A DNA stretch of 64,000 bases from Anaerolineae bacterium. GTDB taxonomy: Bacteria; Chloroflexota; Anaerolineae; Aggregatilineales; JAFGMM01. Made by a program: the position numbers and the translations under genes. Shown here one piece after another: positions 46,838-57,660 of the stretch. Position 1 is the stretch's first letter. Each line of letters begins with the position of its first letter. The stretch spans positions 124,001 to 188,000 of the forward strand of contig JAOSJO010000012.1 in assembly GCA_027494055.1 (NCBI GenBank), read 5' to 3'. The notes beneath the pieces were generated by a model. The model was given only the letters and a program-made list of their open reading frames with translations, had not been told where the DNA came from and did not search any database.

Positions 46838-48258
46838 AACGGTCCCATGCGGTCAGCAACGTGGTCACTATCGCCGGGGCCATCATCCTGGGCCTGGGCC
46901 TGACCACGCTGATTCTCCTCGCGGTGGGCGCGCCGCCGCTCGATGCGTTCGCCAACCTCCTGCGCGGCGCGTTCGGCCAGCTCATCGGGCCGGACGGCGG
47001 CCTGAACCTGCTCAATTCACGCACCGGCGCAACGCTCACGTTTTGGATTCCGCTGCTGCTCTGCTCGACCGGGCTGTTGCTAACGTTCACCGGCGGCCTG
47101 TGGAACATCGGCGTCGAGGGGCAGATGACGCTGGGCGCAATCGCGGCAAGCTTCATCGCGTTGCAGGTGGGCACCATTGTGTTCCCGACCGACCTGGGCG
47201 TGATCGTCACACTCAGGCAGGCACGCGCCATCACCTCGGTGGAAGCATCTCCGCAACCTGCGCGTCGGCGTGGCGGACGAGTCGCTCCTGTACGAGGTCA
47301 ACCTGCCCGGCAACGTGGAGGTTGTCGTCTTCGACGCGCTGGATGCGGCGACGGCGGCAGCGCGTGAGCGCGAAATCGATGTTGTGATCGCCCCGCGCGC
47401 CGACGTGGAGGCGGCAACCGGCGCGGGGACCGGGTTGGCGCTCAGCAACATCGAACTGACGCGCCACCTCCCCGGACCGCTGCTGCTCGCACTTGCGCTG
47501 GCCCTGGCGATGGTCGGCGGGGCGGCGTGGGGATATTGTGCGGCGTCTTGAAGACGCGCGGCAAGGTCCACGAGATTTTCGGCGGCGTGGCACTGAACAA
47601 CATCGCAGCGATCTTCGCCATCTACCTGATTTCCGGCCCCTGGCAGCCGCCCGAAGGCGGCAGCGCGCAGTCAACGCCGCCTTTCCCCGCACACACGCTG
47701 CTCCCGCGCCTGCCCGACGTGCCCCTCAGCCCGCTTGCGCTCGTGCTGGCGCTCGTCTTTCTCGTACTGGTGTTCCTTGCGCTGCGCGGCAGCTTCTGGG
47801 GCCTGCGCCTCAAAGCAATGGGCAAGAACGCGCGCTCGGCCTTCTTGCTCGGCGTCCCCGTCCAGAAGCACACGCTGCTCGCGTTCGCGCTGTGCGGCGC
47901 GCTGGCCGGCCTGGGCGGCTCGACGCGGGCGCTCGGCGTTTACTACAGCCTGCGGCCCAACATCGCCGGCGGGATCGGCTTCCTGGCGCTGCTGGTGGTG
48001 TTGCTGGCGCGCGTGCGCGCGCCGTGGGTGCCGTTCATCTCCTTCTTCTTTGCGGCGATCCTGAGCGGCAGCACCGAACTCAGGATACAGATGCAGCTCG
48101 ACGCCTCGCTCGCCGGGGTGCTTCAGGGCTTCCTCGTGCTCTCGATGCTGATCGCGCTGGGGGTGCGCGGCTGGCTTGCGCGCCGGCGGCACGCCAGCGA
48201 AACCGACGCCGGGGCGCTCGTTGAACCGGCGCGCGTATCAGAGGCGGCGGAGGGCTAG
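46834..48258 (+). CDS. BMP/nucleoside ABC permease 1 (YufP-like), frameshifted, with an extra soluble insert
   Basis: Starts in the ATGA overlap with the ATPase. N-terminal helices include 'TGLLLTFTGGLWNIGVEGQM', the family hallmark. The C-terminal part has 'EIFGGVALNNIAAIFAIYLI' and 'RLKAMGKNARSAFLLGVPVQ'. Between them (about 47250-47470) lies a soluble-looking alpha/beta stretch ('VADESLLYEVNLPGNVEVVV', 'DVVIAPRADVEAATGAGTG') not usual in this permease. Breaks near 47240 and 47530 place it in a third frame. Joined length is about 473 residues against about 360 normally. The insert could be a true extracytoplasmic domain or an assembly error. Confidence 0.82.
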
Positions 48259-48261
48259 GCG

Positions 48262-49233
48262 ATGGGCGACGAGCTGATCGCCAACCTGGCGTCCATCGTG
48301 CGCTTCGCCACCCCCTTGATTCTGGCGAGCATCGGGAGACCATCACCGAGCGCGCCGGCGTGGTCAACCTCTCGCTCGACGGCTCGATTGTGCTCTCGGC
48401 GCTGGCGGGCTTCGTGGGCGCATACGTCAGCGGGAACGTGCTGGTCGGGCTGGCGTTGGCCGCGCTCGTCGGCATGACGATGGCGCTGATCGTGGCGTTC
48501 ACCAGCCTCACGCTCAAGCAGGACCAGGTAGCGGTCGGCTTCGTGCTTACGCTCCTGGGCGCAGACCTGGCGATCTTCCTCGGCAGGGACTATCGCGGGC
48601 AGCGCGGCGTGTACCTGAACCAGACGCCGCTCCCGGTGCTGAGCGACATCCCGGTCATCGGACCGATCTTCTTCAACCACAGCGTGATCGTGTACCTCGG
48701 CTTCGTCGCGATTCTGGCGGCGTGGTGGTTCATGTACCGCGCGCGGCCCGGCCTGGCGCTGCGCGGCGTCGGCGAGCGGCCCGAGGCGGCGTTTGCGCGC
48801 GGCGCGCGGGTGCGGATGCTGCGCTTCGTCTACGCGGCGGCGGGCGGGGGCGCTGGTGGGGCTGGCCGGCGCGGAGTACTCGCTCGACGTGCGGCGCGGC
48901 TGGGCGGCCACGCCCAACATGCTCGGCGAAGGGTGGATCGCGCTCGCGATTGTGATCTTCGGCGGGTGGCACCCGTTCAAGGTCGCGTTCGGCGCGTACC
49001 TGTACGGCGCGCTCAAGACGCTTGCCTCCGTGCTCCAGCAGCAGACCAACCTGCCCTTCGTGCTCATCAACATGCTGCCGTGGATTCTGATGATCCTGAC
49101 GCTGCTTTCGGTGAGCAGCGGGCTGGTCGAACGGCTGGAGCGCGCCGCGCCGAAGCGCTATAAGCCACTGGTGCGCGTGATCCTGCGCTCCGAAGCGCCC
49201 AGGGCGCTCGGCGGGGACTTCGAACGCGAGTAA
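48262..49233 (+). CDS. BMP/nucleoside ABC permease 2 (YufQ-like), frameshifted
   Basis: Starts three bases after permease 1. First residues 'ELIANLASIVRFATPLILAS', then a shift near 48335 and 'ETITERAGVVNLSLDGSIVL', the standard opening of this subunit. 'ALRGVGERPEAAFARGARVR' matches the coupling loop. A second shift near 48850 in 'gcgggggcg' leads to 'EGWIALAIVIFGGWHPFKVA'. Joined length is about 323 residues. It completes the heterodimeric channel. The end abuts the antisense helicase gene. Confidence 0.86.
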
Positions 49234-51267
49234 TTAACGTAGTAAGCGGTATTCGTGCACAATAGAGGCTATCTCTTGTGGCGACAATCCATCACTCTGT
49301 CGTGATATGAATCTCCCGCCCAGATGATCGGTGTACCGCGATCGTGTATGGTCGACAAACTTTCCATAGACGACACGATTACGTGCACAGCTTATAATAC
49401 ATGCGACGCGCGCTCTGGAAATCGATACGTAAAGGAGCCGCGCAGCCTCAAGCACGAGGCCAGGATATGGTTGTCTCTTCGGACCTGGAAGGATTTCCTC
49501 CTCAAGCCCCGGGACAAAGACAATTGCAGCGTCGAGACCTTTGGCACCGTGCATTGTCATCATCCGGACTTTCGGTGGAAGAACCCCACCAGAGGGCAAA
49601 GGCTGGCCCAGTCGCTCGTACACTTCCTTCAGGATTGCCTCTTTTTGTTCATCAGTATCGGCCCACAGGAAATCTCTTGTTTCTCTAAGCGTGATTTCTG
49701 GGGGCAGGTTAGAAGTGTTATTCACCCACTCCTGCCCCGCGCCACTTCCCAACATACCATCTAGGAGATTCTCGATATCGCCGCCACGGAGCATCAGAGT
49801 ATCAGATGACTGCCATTCCCTGACCTTGGCAATCTCTGCTGCTGCACGGTTTGATGGCAGACAAAGCTCGTCCACTAAACACGCCATCAGGCAGACGCTG
49901 ATAAGAAGATATCTTTGAACCTCAGATTGTTCTGTAATACCGCATTGGCAATCGAATCACAGGTTCCAACGCCTACACCTCTCAGAAGACCAAGCAGGGT
50001 CCTATGAGCTATGTAGTCATCAGGATCGCAGATTATTCTCAATAGAGCCAGCGCTAAACGCCCACCATCCGTATCAACATAATCGTCAGCCCGTGGCTTT
50101 TTCATATGGGATTTCAAGAGAGTCAAAGGCATCAGTCAGAGTGCTCTCGAGTACTCTCCGATTGCTTATTAGAATGAGGATTTCGCGCGGTGGGATCTTA
50201 GCCTGGATGAGATCACGACATGACTCAGCAATTGCGCGAGCTTCAGTAACGCCACTTGCGAAAATCCAGCGATGAACACAGCCTTCTAGCGGCGGGTCAG
50301 CGGCTGAGTAAGAGGGACTTCAGTGTCTTGGGAATTCGGTTAGGAAGCTGGTATGCAGTTATGAGTGACGACGCGGCCTGAACAACCTCAGGAGTACACC
50401 TGAAGCAATCACTGAGGCTATGCCTGCCAGCAGCCATGTGCTCATGTGTGAAGTTCTGAATACCTTGAGGAAATGCAAAACGAAATGAATAGATACTCTG
50501 ATCGTCGTCTCCAGCAACAAACGTGATTACGCCGCCGCGTATCAGGTGATCCACAAACTCCAAATCACAGGGATTCAGATCCTGAAACTCGTCCACTATC
50601 AAGTGCTCGATATTTAGTTGGTCAATTGCATCCAGCCGACCAGAGGAGATACTCTGTACACATAGTCGAATAATCTCCCCAGGCAGAACAGAAGCATAAG
50701 TCTGTGTTCTTGGTCCATGAAACCTGCCAAAGCAATCTCGTTCAGTTGAGTCTATGGGTGGGACAGGAGGAACATAATTCGGAGGTTTTGCTGCAAGGTG
50801 CTCCAATACGCCTCGTAATCTCGCCTGATTTCCTCACACCTCTTTGGACGAATACGCGAAGTCTGCGAGAACTCAGCGTCATAGATGTTCTTAATTTCCC
50901 AGTCATCCATTACCATTGGGTCAACTGGGTACGTGAGCAGGCCAGCATACCTGAGTGTTCGCAGTGCGAGTGAATGCATCGTAGAAACACTCACCTGAGA
51001 ACCTTGAAGAAGACCACGTTCAGAGCAATACTTGTGGATACGGGACCTAAGTTCAAGTGAAGAGGCGCGAGTGAAGGAAATAACGAATATTCTGTCTGGA
51101 TCGACACCGTTGTCCAATAGCCACCGCACTCGTTCCTCAATTGATCGGGACTTACCAGTCCCAGGCCCTGCAACGAGACGTACTTGTTGGTTTGGATCAT
51201 GGGCAGCGGCGAATTGGACTGATTGAGCTGCCTGCACCTGCTCCAGGAGTGATAGGCATTTCCTCAC
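49234..51267 (-). CDS. UvrD/Rep-like superfamily 1 helicase, multiple frameshifts, low GC
   Basis: Five or more frame segments together carry SF1 motifs in order: Walker A 'RLVAGPGTGKSRSIEERVRW', motif Ia 'FVISFTRASSLELRSRI', Walker B 'HLIVDEFQDLNPCDLEF', motif III 'AGDDDQSIYSFRFA', motif V 'MTMHGAKGLDAAIVFVPGLE' and motif VI 'RLLYVSISRARVACI'. The start is ATG 51267 and the total is about 670 residues, full length. DNA unwinding in repair or phage/plasmid defence is the family role. Codon and base composition are far more AT-rich than the neighbours, suggesting recent transfer. Frame breaks (near 50790, 50290, 50100 and 49900) may be errors or real decay. No partner nuclease is adjacent. Confidence 0.8.
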
Positions 51268-51270
51268 CTC

Positions 51271-52239
51271 CTACAATACTAGATTTCGAGCGCCTGCTTC
51301 CAGTTGCGCCACCGACGTGTTCCCGCCGGAGCACACGACGCCGACCCTCTTGCCGCGCAACTGGTCGCGCATCGTGTAGGCCGCCGCCAGCGGCGTCGCG
51401 CCCGCCGCTTCGGCGAGTGTGTGCGCGCGCTCGACCATCCACACCATCGCCTGCATGATCGCCGCGTCGGGCACGAGCACGAAGTCGTCAAGCTGCTCCC
51501 ACAGGATCGCCTGCGGCAGCGCGAAGGCCGTCCCGGTCGCCAGCCCCTCGGCGAGCGTCTGGTTCGGCGCTTCCACCAGGCGCTTCGCCTGCCATGAGCG
51601 ATACGCCGCTGGCGACGCCTCCGACTGCGCGCCGATGACCCGGATCGCCGGCCTGACCGCGTGCGCGGCGATACAGGTTCCTGCTGCGCCGCTGCCGCCG
51701 CTCACCGGCACCAGGATCACGTCCAGTTCCGGCTGGTCCTCAAGCATCTCCACGGCATACGTGCCCACGCCGGCGATCAGGTGCGGCTCGTTGCCGGGGT
51801 GCACATAGCGGATGCCGTGCGCCTCCGCCAGCGCCTCGCAGTGGAGCCGCGCGCCGTCGAAGCGCGCGCCGTGGAAGATGACCTCCGCGCCCATCCCGCG
51901 CATCGCGGCGACTTTGCCGGGGTTGGCATTTTCGGGCACGACGATCTGCACCCTGAGGCCGAACAGCCATCCCGCATACGCCACCGACTGCCCGTGATTG
52001 CCGGTCGAGCAGGTAATCAGCCCGCGCGCGCGCGTCTCTCCATCGAGCTGCGCGGCAAGGTTCACGCCGCCACGCACTTTGAACACGCCGATGGGCTGGT
52101 AGTTCTCGTGCTTGATGTAGACTTCGGTCCCGATCAGGTCGTTGATCGCCGGGTAGGTGTGCAGCGGCGTGCGCGCGAGGTATGGGCGGATGCGGTTCCG
52201 CGCGGCGATCACGTCAGCGAAAGCAGGCTGTTGCTCCAT
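51271..52239 (-). CDS. Threonine/serine dehydratase-like PLP enzyme
   Basis: The ORF track starts at 52479, but ATG 52239 with AAAAGGAG upstream gives the normal family start ('MEQQPAFADVIAARNRIRPY'). 322 residues; PLP lysine about Lys54 in 'PIGVFKVRGGVN', Asn in 'TCSTGNHGQSVAYAG', and the glycine loop 'VPVSGGSGAAGTCIA'. It has no C-terminal ACT domain, so it is the catabolic, non-isoleucine-inhibited type or a serine racemase relative. It deaminates threonine or serine to a keto acid. Last of a four-gene minus-strand run. Confidence 0.88.
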   Translation of the reverse strand: MEQQPAFADVIAARNRIRPYLARTPLHTYPAINDLIGTEVYIKHENYQPIGVFKVRGGVNLAAQLDGETRARGLITCSTGNHGQSVAYAGWLFGLRVQIVVPENANPGKVAAMRGMGAEVIFHGARFDGARLHCEALAEAHGIRYVHPGNEPHLIAGVGTYAVEMLEDQPELDVILVPVSGGSGAAGTCIAAHAVRPAIRVIGAQSEASPAAYRSWQAKRLVEAPNQTLAEGLATGTAFALPQAILWEQLDDFVLVPDAAIMQAMVWMVERAHTLAEAAGATPLAAAYTMRDQLRGKRVGVVCSGGNTSVAQLEAGARNLVL

Positions 52240-52282
52240 GAAGCGATAGCTCCTTTTGTCTCGAAGGCGGAACGAATATAGA

Positions 52283-53554
52283 TTACCCCAGGCTGACAGG
52301 ACGCACCGCCCGCGCCAGGCGGACCTCACGCCACGCCAGCCACGATACCCAGGGCAGCACAACCGCCAGCAGCGCCGCCGCCAGCAGGCACACGCCGCGC
52401 AGATCGACGAAGGGCAGGAGCGCGAACGCCAGAAGCGGCCCGGCGGCGCTCCCCAGGTCGCCGACGGCGTTGAGCACACCCAGCACTCGCCCCTGCCGGT
52501 TGTCGCCGCTGTGGTCGCCGGCGAGGGTGATCGCCTGCGTCTGGAGCACGCCGGTCGCGACCGCGCTCAGCAGCAGGCCGGCGATGACGACCGCCCCGAC
52601 GCCCTCCGCCGCCATGACCAGCGACGCGACGCCCAGCACGAGCGCAAGTATCACCAGCCCCCATCGGTTGCCGCGCCGGTCCGACAGCCAGCCGGCGACC
52701 GGGGATGCGACCAGGCTCAACACCTGGTTCGCCGCCGCCACTGCGCCGGTCAGCGTCGTCAGCGGAATCGCCACGCCGGCAAGCGCAACCGCGTCACCGA
52801 TGCGCTGCTGCAGGAGCAGCGGCAACACCGCGCCCAGCGCGCCCAGGAAGACCAGCCAGTTCAGGCCGAGCACAAGCATCGCCGTGACGAGCGCCGCCCG
52901 CGCGCGCGGCGTGGGTGGCGCGGGCAGCGCTGCCGGCGCGGAGTTGCGCGCCGCCCGGCGCTGGCGCGTCTCCGGCAGGAAGGCCCACCACATGAGCGCG
53001 GCAAGCGAGGTCACAAGCGCGAAGACGACAAACGCGCTCCGGTAGCCAAGCCAGTCCACGCACACGCCGCCGAGCAACGCACCCGCGCCCAGCCCGACAA
53101 ACGACCACATCTGGTAGCGCCCGACGAGGCGGCCCCGGTTGGCGTGCGCGGCGAGGTCAAGCACGGCGGTGCTCCCGCCGAGCCAGATGCCGGCCCACGC
53201 CCACCCCCACAGCAAGCGACCGACCAGCAAGGGCCAGAAGCCGGGCACAGCATAGAGCAGGTTGACCAACGCGCCGAGGCACAGCGACGGCACCAACACG
53301 CGGCGGCGCGGGAGGCGCTCGATCAACACGCCGTAAGGGCTGTTCAGGAAGATGCGCACCGCGCGGTTCGCGGAGAGCATCAGCCCCACGTCGGCCAGGA
53401 GGATGCCCGCCTGCGCCGTCCGGGTGGGCAGCGCCACGTAGAGCGTCGTGTCGCCGAGGAGCGACAGCGCCGTGCCGAGACCGAGCAGCCACAGCGTGCG
53501 CTCCGCCGCAAACGATTCGCGCCGTGCGCGCAGCCCCAGATCAATCGAGGGCAT
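52283..53554 (-). CDS. Major facilitator superfamily transporter
   Basis: ATG 53554 ('MPSIDLGLRARRESFAAERT') is preferred; the gene then overlaps the preceding phosphodiesterase gene by 14 bases. 423 residues with 11-12 predicted helices. The MFS loop motif appears as 'SPYGVLIERLPRRRVLVPSL' between helices 2 and 3 and again as 'PVAGWLSDRRGNRWGLVILA' in the second half. It is probably a drug or metabolite exporter; the substrate is unknown. Intact. Confidence 0.88.
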   Translation of the reverse strand: MPSIDLGLRARRESFAAERTLWLLGLGTALSLLGDTTLYVALPTRTAQAGILLADVGLMLSANRAVRIFLNSPYGVLIERLPRRRVLVPSLCLGALVNLLYAVPGFWPLLVGRLLWGWAWAGIWLGGSTAVLDLAAHANRGRLVGRYQMWSFVGLGAGALLGGVCVDWLGYRSAFVVFALVTSLAALMWWAFLPETRQRRAARNSAPAALPAPPTPRARAALVTAMLVLGLNWLVFLGALGAVLPLLLQQRIGDAVALAGVAIPLTTLTGAVAAANQVLSLVASPVAGWLSDRRGNRWGLVILALVLGVASLVMAAEGVGAVVIAGLLLSAVATGVLQTQAITLAGDHSGDNRQGRVLGVLNAVGDLGSAAGPLLAFALLPFVDLRGVCLLAAALLAVVLPWVSWLAWREVRLARAVRPVSLG

Positions 53555-54346
53555 CGTAGACCGGCTGCCCATCCCACACAGCCGGGCGCGGCAGGTCGAG
53601 CAGGTGGGCAATGGTCGCAGCCGTGTCATAGATCATAACCGGCGTCTGGATGCGGTGGTTGCGCTTCACGCCGGGGCCGCTCAACACCCAGGGGATGGTC
53701 AGGTCCTCCGGCGCGCCGGCGGAGTGGTCGCGCTCATGGCCGCCGTGATCGGCCTGGACCAGCAGCGCGTAGCGCGCCCGCAGGCCCGCGCCGTCCAGCG
53801 CGGCGAGCACCCGCCCGATGGCCCGGTCGCCCTGTGCAATCGCCTCGCGGTACGGCGCGGACATCCACCCGTCCCTGTGCCCGATCTCGTCGATGTTGCC
53901 CATGTAGATCACGCACAGGTCAGGCTGCTCGGCGGCCAGGTATGCGGCGGCCATGTCCGCCACGACCGCGCCGGTTTCCTCGCCCGCCCCGTGACGGTAC
54001 GCGCGGAAATAGCTCAGGTTCAGGCTGCCGGGGGGTTCAGGTCGCGCAGCTCCTCCCAGTCGTAGAACATCGCCGTGTGCATCCCCGCCTGGCGCGCCAC
54101 CTCGACCACGCTGGGGTATAGCGCCGCCGTTGGGGCATAGACGTTCTCGGTGATGCCGTGCCTCTCCGGCGGGACGCCGCGAAACATGGACATGTGCGTC
54201 GGCAGGCTGATCGACGGCATGACTGACTGCGCGGCCCAGGTGTACGCGCCCACCTGCCGCAGCGCATCGATGTGCGGCGTGTCGGCCTGGGCAATGCCGT
54301 CCGGGCGACAGCCGTCAAGGATGATGAGAATGACCTTGCGGTTCAT
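53541..54346 (-). CDS. Alkaline phosphatase-superfamily phosphodiesterase, one frameshift
   Basis: ATG 54346 overlaps the methyltransferase stop (ATGA). Type I phosphodiesterase/nucleotide pyrophosphatase features: 'VILIILDGCRPDGIAQ' with the first metal Asp, nucleophile Ser or Thr in 'MPSISLPTHMSMFRGVPPER', and metal ligands in 'YMGNIDEIGHRDG' and 'LVQADHGGHERDHSAG'. A break near 54030, in a GGGGGG run, separates the halves. About 268 residues when joined. No signal peptide, so probably cytosolic. It may hydrolyse nucleotide diesters or phosphonates. Confidence 0.85.
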
Positions 54347-55110
54347 GGCTCCCTCTTTGCGGCAATGGTGACATACCAGTGATTGAGGTAAAGCGTGCCT
54401 TCGTGCTCGACCAGGTTGAACGCCTCGCGCTGCGCCGCGTCCAGCCCGTCGAGGAGGGCGCGTATCTGCGCCGCGTTCTCCGGCGACACGCCGTCCGTCA
54501 GCGAGGCGAGCGAGCGGTGCTTTGTGTACGGCTCGACCACCTCGACGGCAAAGCCGGCGGCCTCCAGCATCGCGCACCACACGCTGGGCCGGTACTGGCA
54601 CACGTGCGACTCATCGTGGTACCAGTCGAGCCTGTTCATGGTCGCGTCAACGAAGTCGTCCTCCGGCACCGCTCCGGTCGTCGATCACGAGCCGGCCGCC
54701 CGGCGCGAGCACGCGCCGCATCTCGCGCAGCGCCCGCTCGATGTCGGCGAAGTGGTGCGGCGCACGCCGGGAGGTGACGACGCCAAAGAACGGTCCGCGA
54801 ACGGCAGGTGGTGCGCGTCGGCGCGGCACAGGCGCACGTTCCCGACGCCCCGCGCGCGCGCCAACGCCCGCGCCTCGCCCAGCATCTCCGGCGTGATGTC
54901 CGTGGCGACGACGGCGCGCACGTGCGGCGCGAGCGCAAGCGCGGTGTGCCCCGTCCCGGTCGCAATGTCGAGCGCGGCCCAGCTCGGCTGCGGGCCAGCC
55001 AGCGCCACCACGCGGGCGAGCACCTCCGGGTCGGCGTGGCACGCACTCGTGGTGTAGAACGCGGCGCGCGCGCCAAAGACTGCGCGCGCCTTCTTCCCCT
55101 CTTCCCTCAC
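54343..55110 (-). CDS. Class I SAM-dependent methyltransferase (UbiE/COQ5-like), frameshifted
   Basis: The GTG at 55110 has GGAGG seven bases upstream and fits better than the ORF-track ATG. Motif I is 'WAALDIATGTGHTALALAPH', followed by 'VVATDITPEMLGEARALARA' and 'CRADAHHLPFADRS'. Two shifts (near 54780 and 54670) hide the middle ('REMRRVLAPGGRLVIDDRSG') before 'VDATMNRLDWYHDESHVCQY' at the end. About 256 residues. The substrate is unknown. It is first in a coupled run with the phosphodiesterase, MFS and dehydratase genes. Confidence 0.84.
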
Positions 55111-55219
55111 GCTGCCTCCATGTAAGCTTTCGCGCGGTGGCACAGGGATGCCGCCGCGACAGGATGCGCCGTATTATACCCCGGCGCGTGCGCGCGGGGC
55201 GGCCCACAGTGGTCAACAG

Positions 55220-55360
55220 GAGCACAGCGCGCTGTGTTCCTGCCAACCGCCATATCTGGCGGTAGGGGCGACCGGCGGGTCGCCCCTACGACCCTGGCAG
55301 CCAAGGTATTGGTCCATGCCGTGACTTTGCGAAGAGATTGCCAAGATGATTTGGCAAGAT
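55220..55360. repeat. Three-hairpin dispersed repeat, copy 1
   Basis: Contains in order ACAGCGCGCTGT, ACCGCCATATCTGGCGGT and GTAGGGGCGACCGGCGGGTCGCCCCTAC, each self-complementary, then a tail beginning 'catgccgtgactttgcgaag'. The first 70 bases match 62913-62983 with only three or four differences. It fills the gap between the histidine kinase end and the methyltransferase start. Confidence 0.8.
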
Positions 55361-55391
55361 CCATCAGCCGCGGGGCTAGAAAGGGGGGGTA

Positions 55392-56566
55392 TCACTCAGG
55401 GCTTGCCGGCGCCATGCAGGCTTCCGGGTCTACGGGGACAGTGAAGACAATCGCCGCGCCGCCCTCCGGGCCTTCCATTGCCCAGATGTCGCCGCCCTGC
55501 TCCTGGACCACGAGGCGGCAGAACGCCAGCCCCAGGCCGGCGGTTCCCCGCCCCCGCAGCGAGGGCCAGTGCGCCTGGACGTATTTCTCGAAGACGCGCG
55601 CGCGCATCTCAGGGGGGATGCCAGGGCCGGCATCCGTCACCGACACCTCGACCTGCTCCCCCTTCAGGCACGCCGCCAGCCGAATGCGGCCCCCTTCTGG
55701 CGTATAGCGTATGGCGTTGTCCAGCAGGTTGACCAGCACACGCTGGAGCGCCGTCGCATCCGCGAGGACGAGCGGGATATCCCAGTCTATTGCGGTCTCA
55801 AGCGTCAGGTTGGCCTCGCGCGCCAGCACTTCCATGATCTCGCACGCCTTGGCCGCAACATCGTGCAGCGACACCGCGCTGAGGTTGAGCGCCATCCGGC
55901 CATGTTTCAGCTTCTTCACGTCCAGCATCGACTCGATCAACTGCATCATCGTCGCGGCAGCACCCTTCGCCTCTTGCAGCACAGCTTGTAGCTCGTGCGC
56001 GCTGGTGCCATCTTCAAGCATGGCCTGCATCAGGTACAGGCTGCCCAGGATCGAGTTCAGCGGGCTGCGGAGGTCGTGCACGATCATGTCGAGGATTTCG
56101 GAACGCATCGCATCGCGCGCGACGCCTTCCGTCACGTCGCGCAGCATCACGAACCACCCCGCGCGCGCGCCGCGCGCCCCTGGAGCGGGAAGACTGACAT
56201 CTGGTAGTGCCGCCGCTGGCCGGCCACCACCGGGTCGAAATGCCGGTGCACGGCCTCCAGCGGATCGCGCTTCAGGTCATCAAGCAGGGTCCGAATCGCG
56301 GCAGGGCGCAGCCCAATCCGCTCCAGCGCGCCCAGCCGCATCAGGTCGATGAGCAGGCGGCGGAATGACCGCCCCAGGTAGGGCGCCAACCTGACGCCAA
56401 GCAGGTCGTCGGCAGTCGCGTTGGATACGGCCAGGTTGCCCGCCCGGTCGAACGCGCATACCCCAACCGGCGACGCATCGACGACCGCCTTCCGTTGTTC
56501 GCGCTCGGCGCGGAACATCTCGACGAGACGGCGCTCTCCAGTCCTGTCGCGCGCGGCCAAGCCCAT
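55392..56566 (-). CDS. PAS-domain sensor histidine kinase, one frameshift
   Basis: Start ATG 56566. A PAS-like domain ('VDASPVGVCAFDRAGNLAVS') covers about residues 28-130. After a shift near 56165 (GCGCGC-rich) the kinase core follows. It has a HisKA helix with the phospho-accepting His in 'MIVHDLRSPLNSI', an N box 'LVNLLDNAIRYTPEGG', and G boxes 'VTDAGPGIPPEMRARVFE' and 'GRGTAGLGLAFCRLVV'. No membrane segment, so it is a soluble sensor. About 391 residues. No response regulator is adjacent; the nearest are at 63.1-64 kb on the same strand. Confidence 0.9.
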
Positions 56567-56721
56567 TCTCTTTCTCTCCGTCGCCGGCCGTGTACCTTCG
56601 CAGAGGGCACGGGTACAATGGCCGTATGTGCAGGAGATTGCAGAAAGCCTCCTTCACAATTTAACACATTGGTCCTTCTAAGACAATGGAACCTTAAGGC
56701 TATTCGCTGGGTGCGCCGGGG

Positions 56722-57573
56722 TTATTGGAGATGGGGCGACAGCGCGCGCGTCAACGCGGCCCACTCGTCAAGGCTCAGCGTCTCCGCGCGCCGCCGAGGG
56801 TCGATGCTGGCCTCCGCCAGTGCGTTGACCGTCGTCGCCGCGTCCAGCGCCAACCCGTGAGCGAGCGCGTTCTTGAGCTGCTTGCGGCGCTGGCTGAAGC
56901 CGGCCCGCACCACCTGGAAGAACCGCGCCTCATCAGCGACCGGCACGGGCGGCGTGTCGTGCATGTCGATACACACCACTGCTGAATCGACGCCCGGCGC
57001 AGGCCAGAACGCGCCCGCCTTGATGCGGTGGCAGATGCGCGGCGCGCCGTAGAATTGCACGCTGACGGCAAGCAGGCTCATGTCGCCCGGCGTCGCGACA
57101 AGCCGCTCGGCCACCTCGCGCTGCACCGTGACCGTCATGTGCGTCGGGCGCGGCGGCGCTTCCAACAGGTGACGCAACACCGCGCTGGTGATGTAGTACG
57201 GCAGGTTGGCGACAACCTTGAACGGCGCGCCCTGGAGGAGGCGCGCCAGGTCCACGTCGAGGATGTCGGCCAGAATCAGCTCGACGTTGGGGTAATCCGC
57301 CAGCTCGTGGCGCAGGATCGGGATGAGGCGCGCGTCAACTTCCACCGCGATGACCCGACGCGCCGCCTCCGCCAGGTAGCGGGTGAGCGTCCCCGTGCCC
57401 GGCCCAATCTCCAAGACCACGTCGTCCGGGCCAAGCGCCGCCAACCCGGCGATGTGCGCGAGCAGGCCGGGGTCGGAGATGAAATTCTGCCCCAGGTCGC
57501 GCCTGGGGCTGATCTCGAAGCGTTCGAGCAGTTGCCGGGGGTTCATGTTCTGTGTCACGTGGGACAGCGCCAA
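56722..57573 (-). CDS. rsmA: 16S rRNA dimethyladenosine transferase
   Basis: Intact, 283 residues (TTG 57573; ATG 57546 is an alternative start). It methylates the two adjacent adenines near the 3' end of 16S rRNA during small-subunit assembly. Diagnostic motifs: 'DLGQNFISDPGLLAHIA', SAM motif I 'VLEIGPGTGTLTRYLAE', 'VIAVEVDARLIPILR' and catalytic 'VVANLPYYITSAVLRHLLE'. The C-terminal 'FSQRRKQLKNALA' matches RsmA/KsgA. A housekeeping gene supporting chromosomal location. Confidence 0.95.
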   Translation of the reverse strand: MALSHVTQNMNPRQLLERFEISPRRDLGQNFISDPGLLAHIAGLAALGPDDVVLEIGPGTGTLTRYLAEAARRVIAVEVDARLIPILRHELADYPNVELILADILDVDLARLLQGAPFKVVANLPYYITSAVLRHLLEAPPRPTHMTVTVQREVAERLVATPGDMSLLAVSVQFYGAPRICHRIKAGAFWPAPGVDSAVVCIDMHDTPPVPVADEARFFQVVRAGFSQRRKQLKNALAHGLALDAATTVNALAEASIDPRRRAETLSLDEWAALTRALSPHLQ

Positions 57574-57660
57574 CGGTTGGCGCAGAAAAGAAAAAGCGGT
57601 CGTGCACCTCCCGTCGAACCACGGACAGCCGACTTAACGCGACCAGCTTGCTCCGGTCAG

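Noticed and set aside
52256-53638. 460-residue Arg/Gln/His-rich plus-strand ORF
   Set aside because: Antisense to the MFS transporter gene; low-complexity composition.
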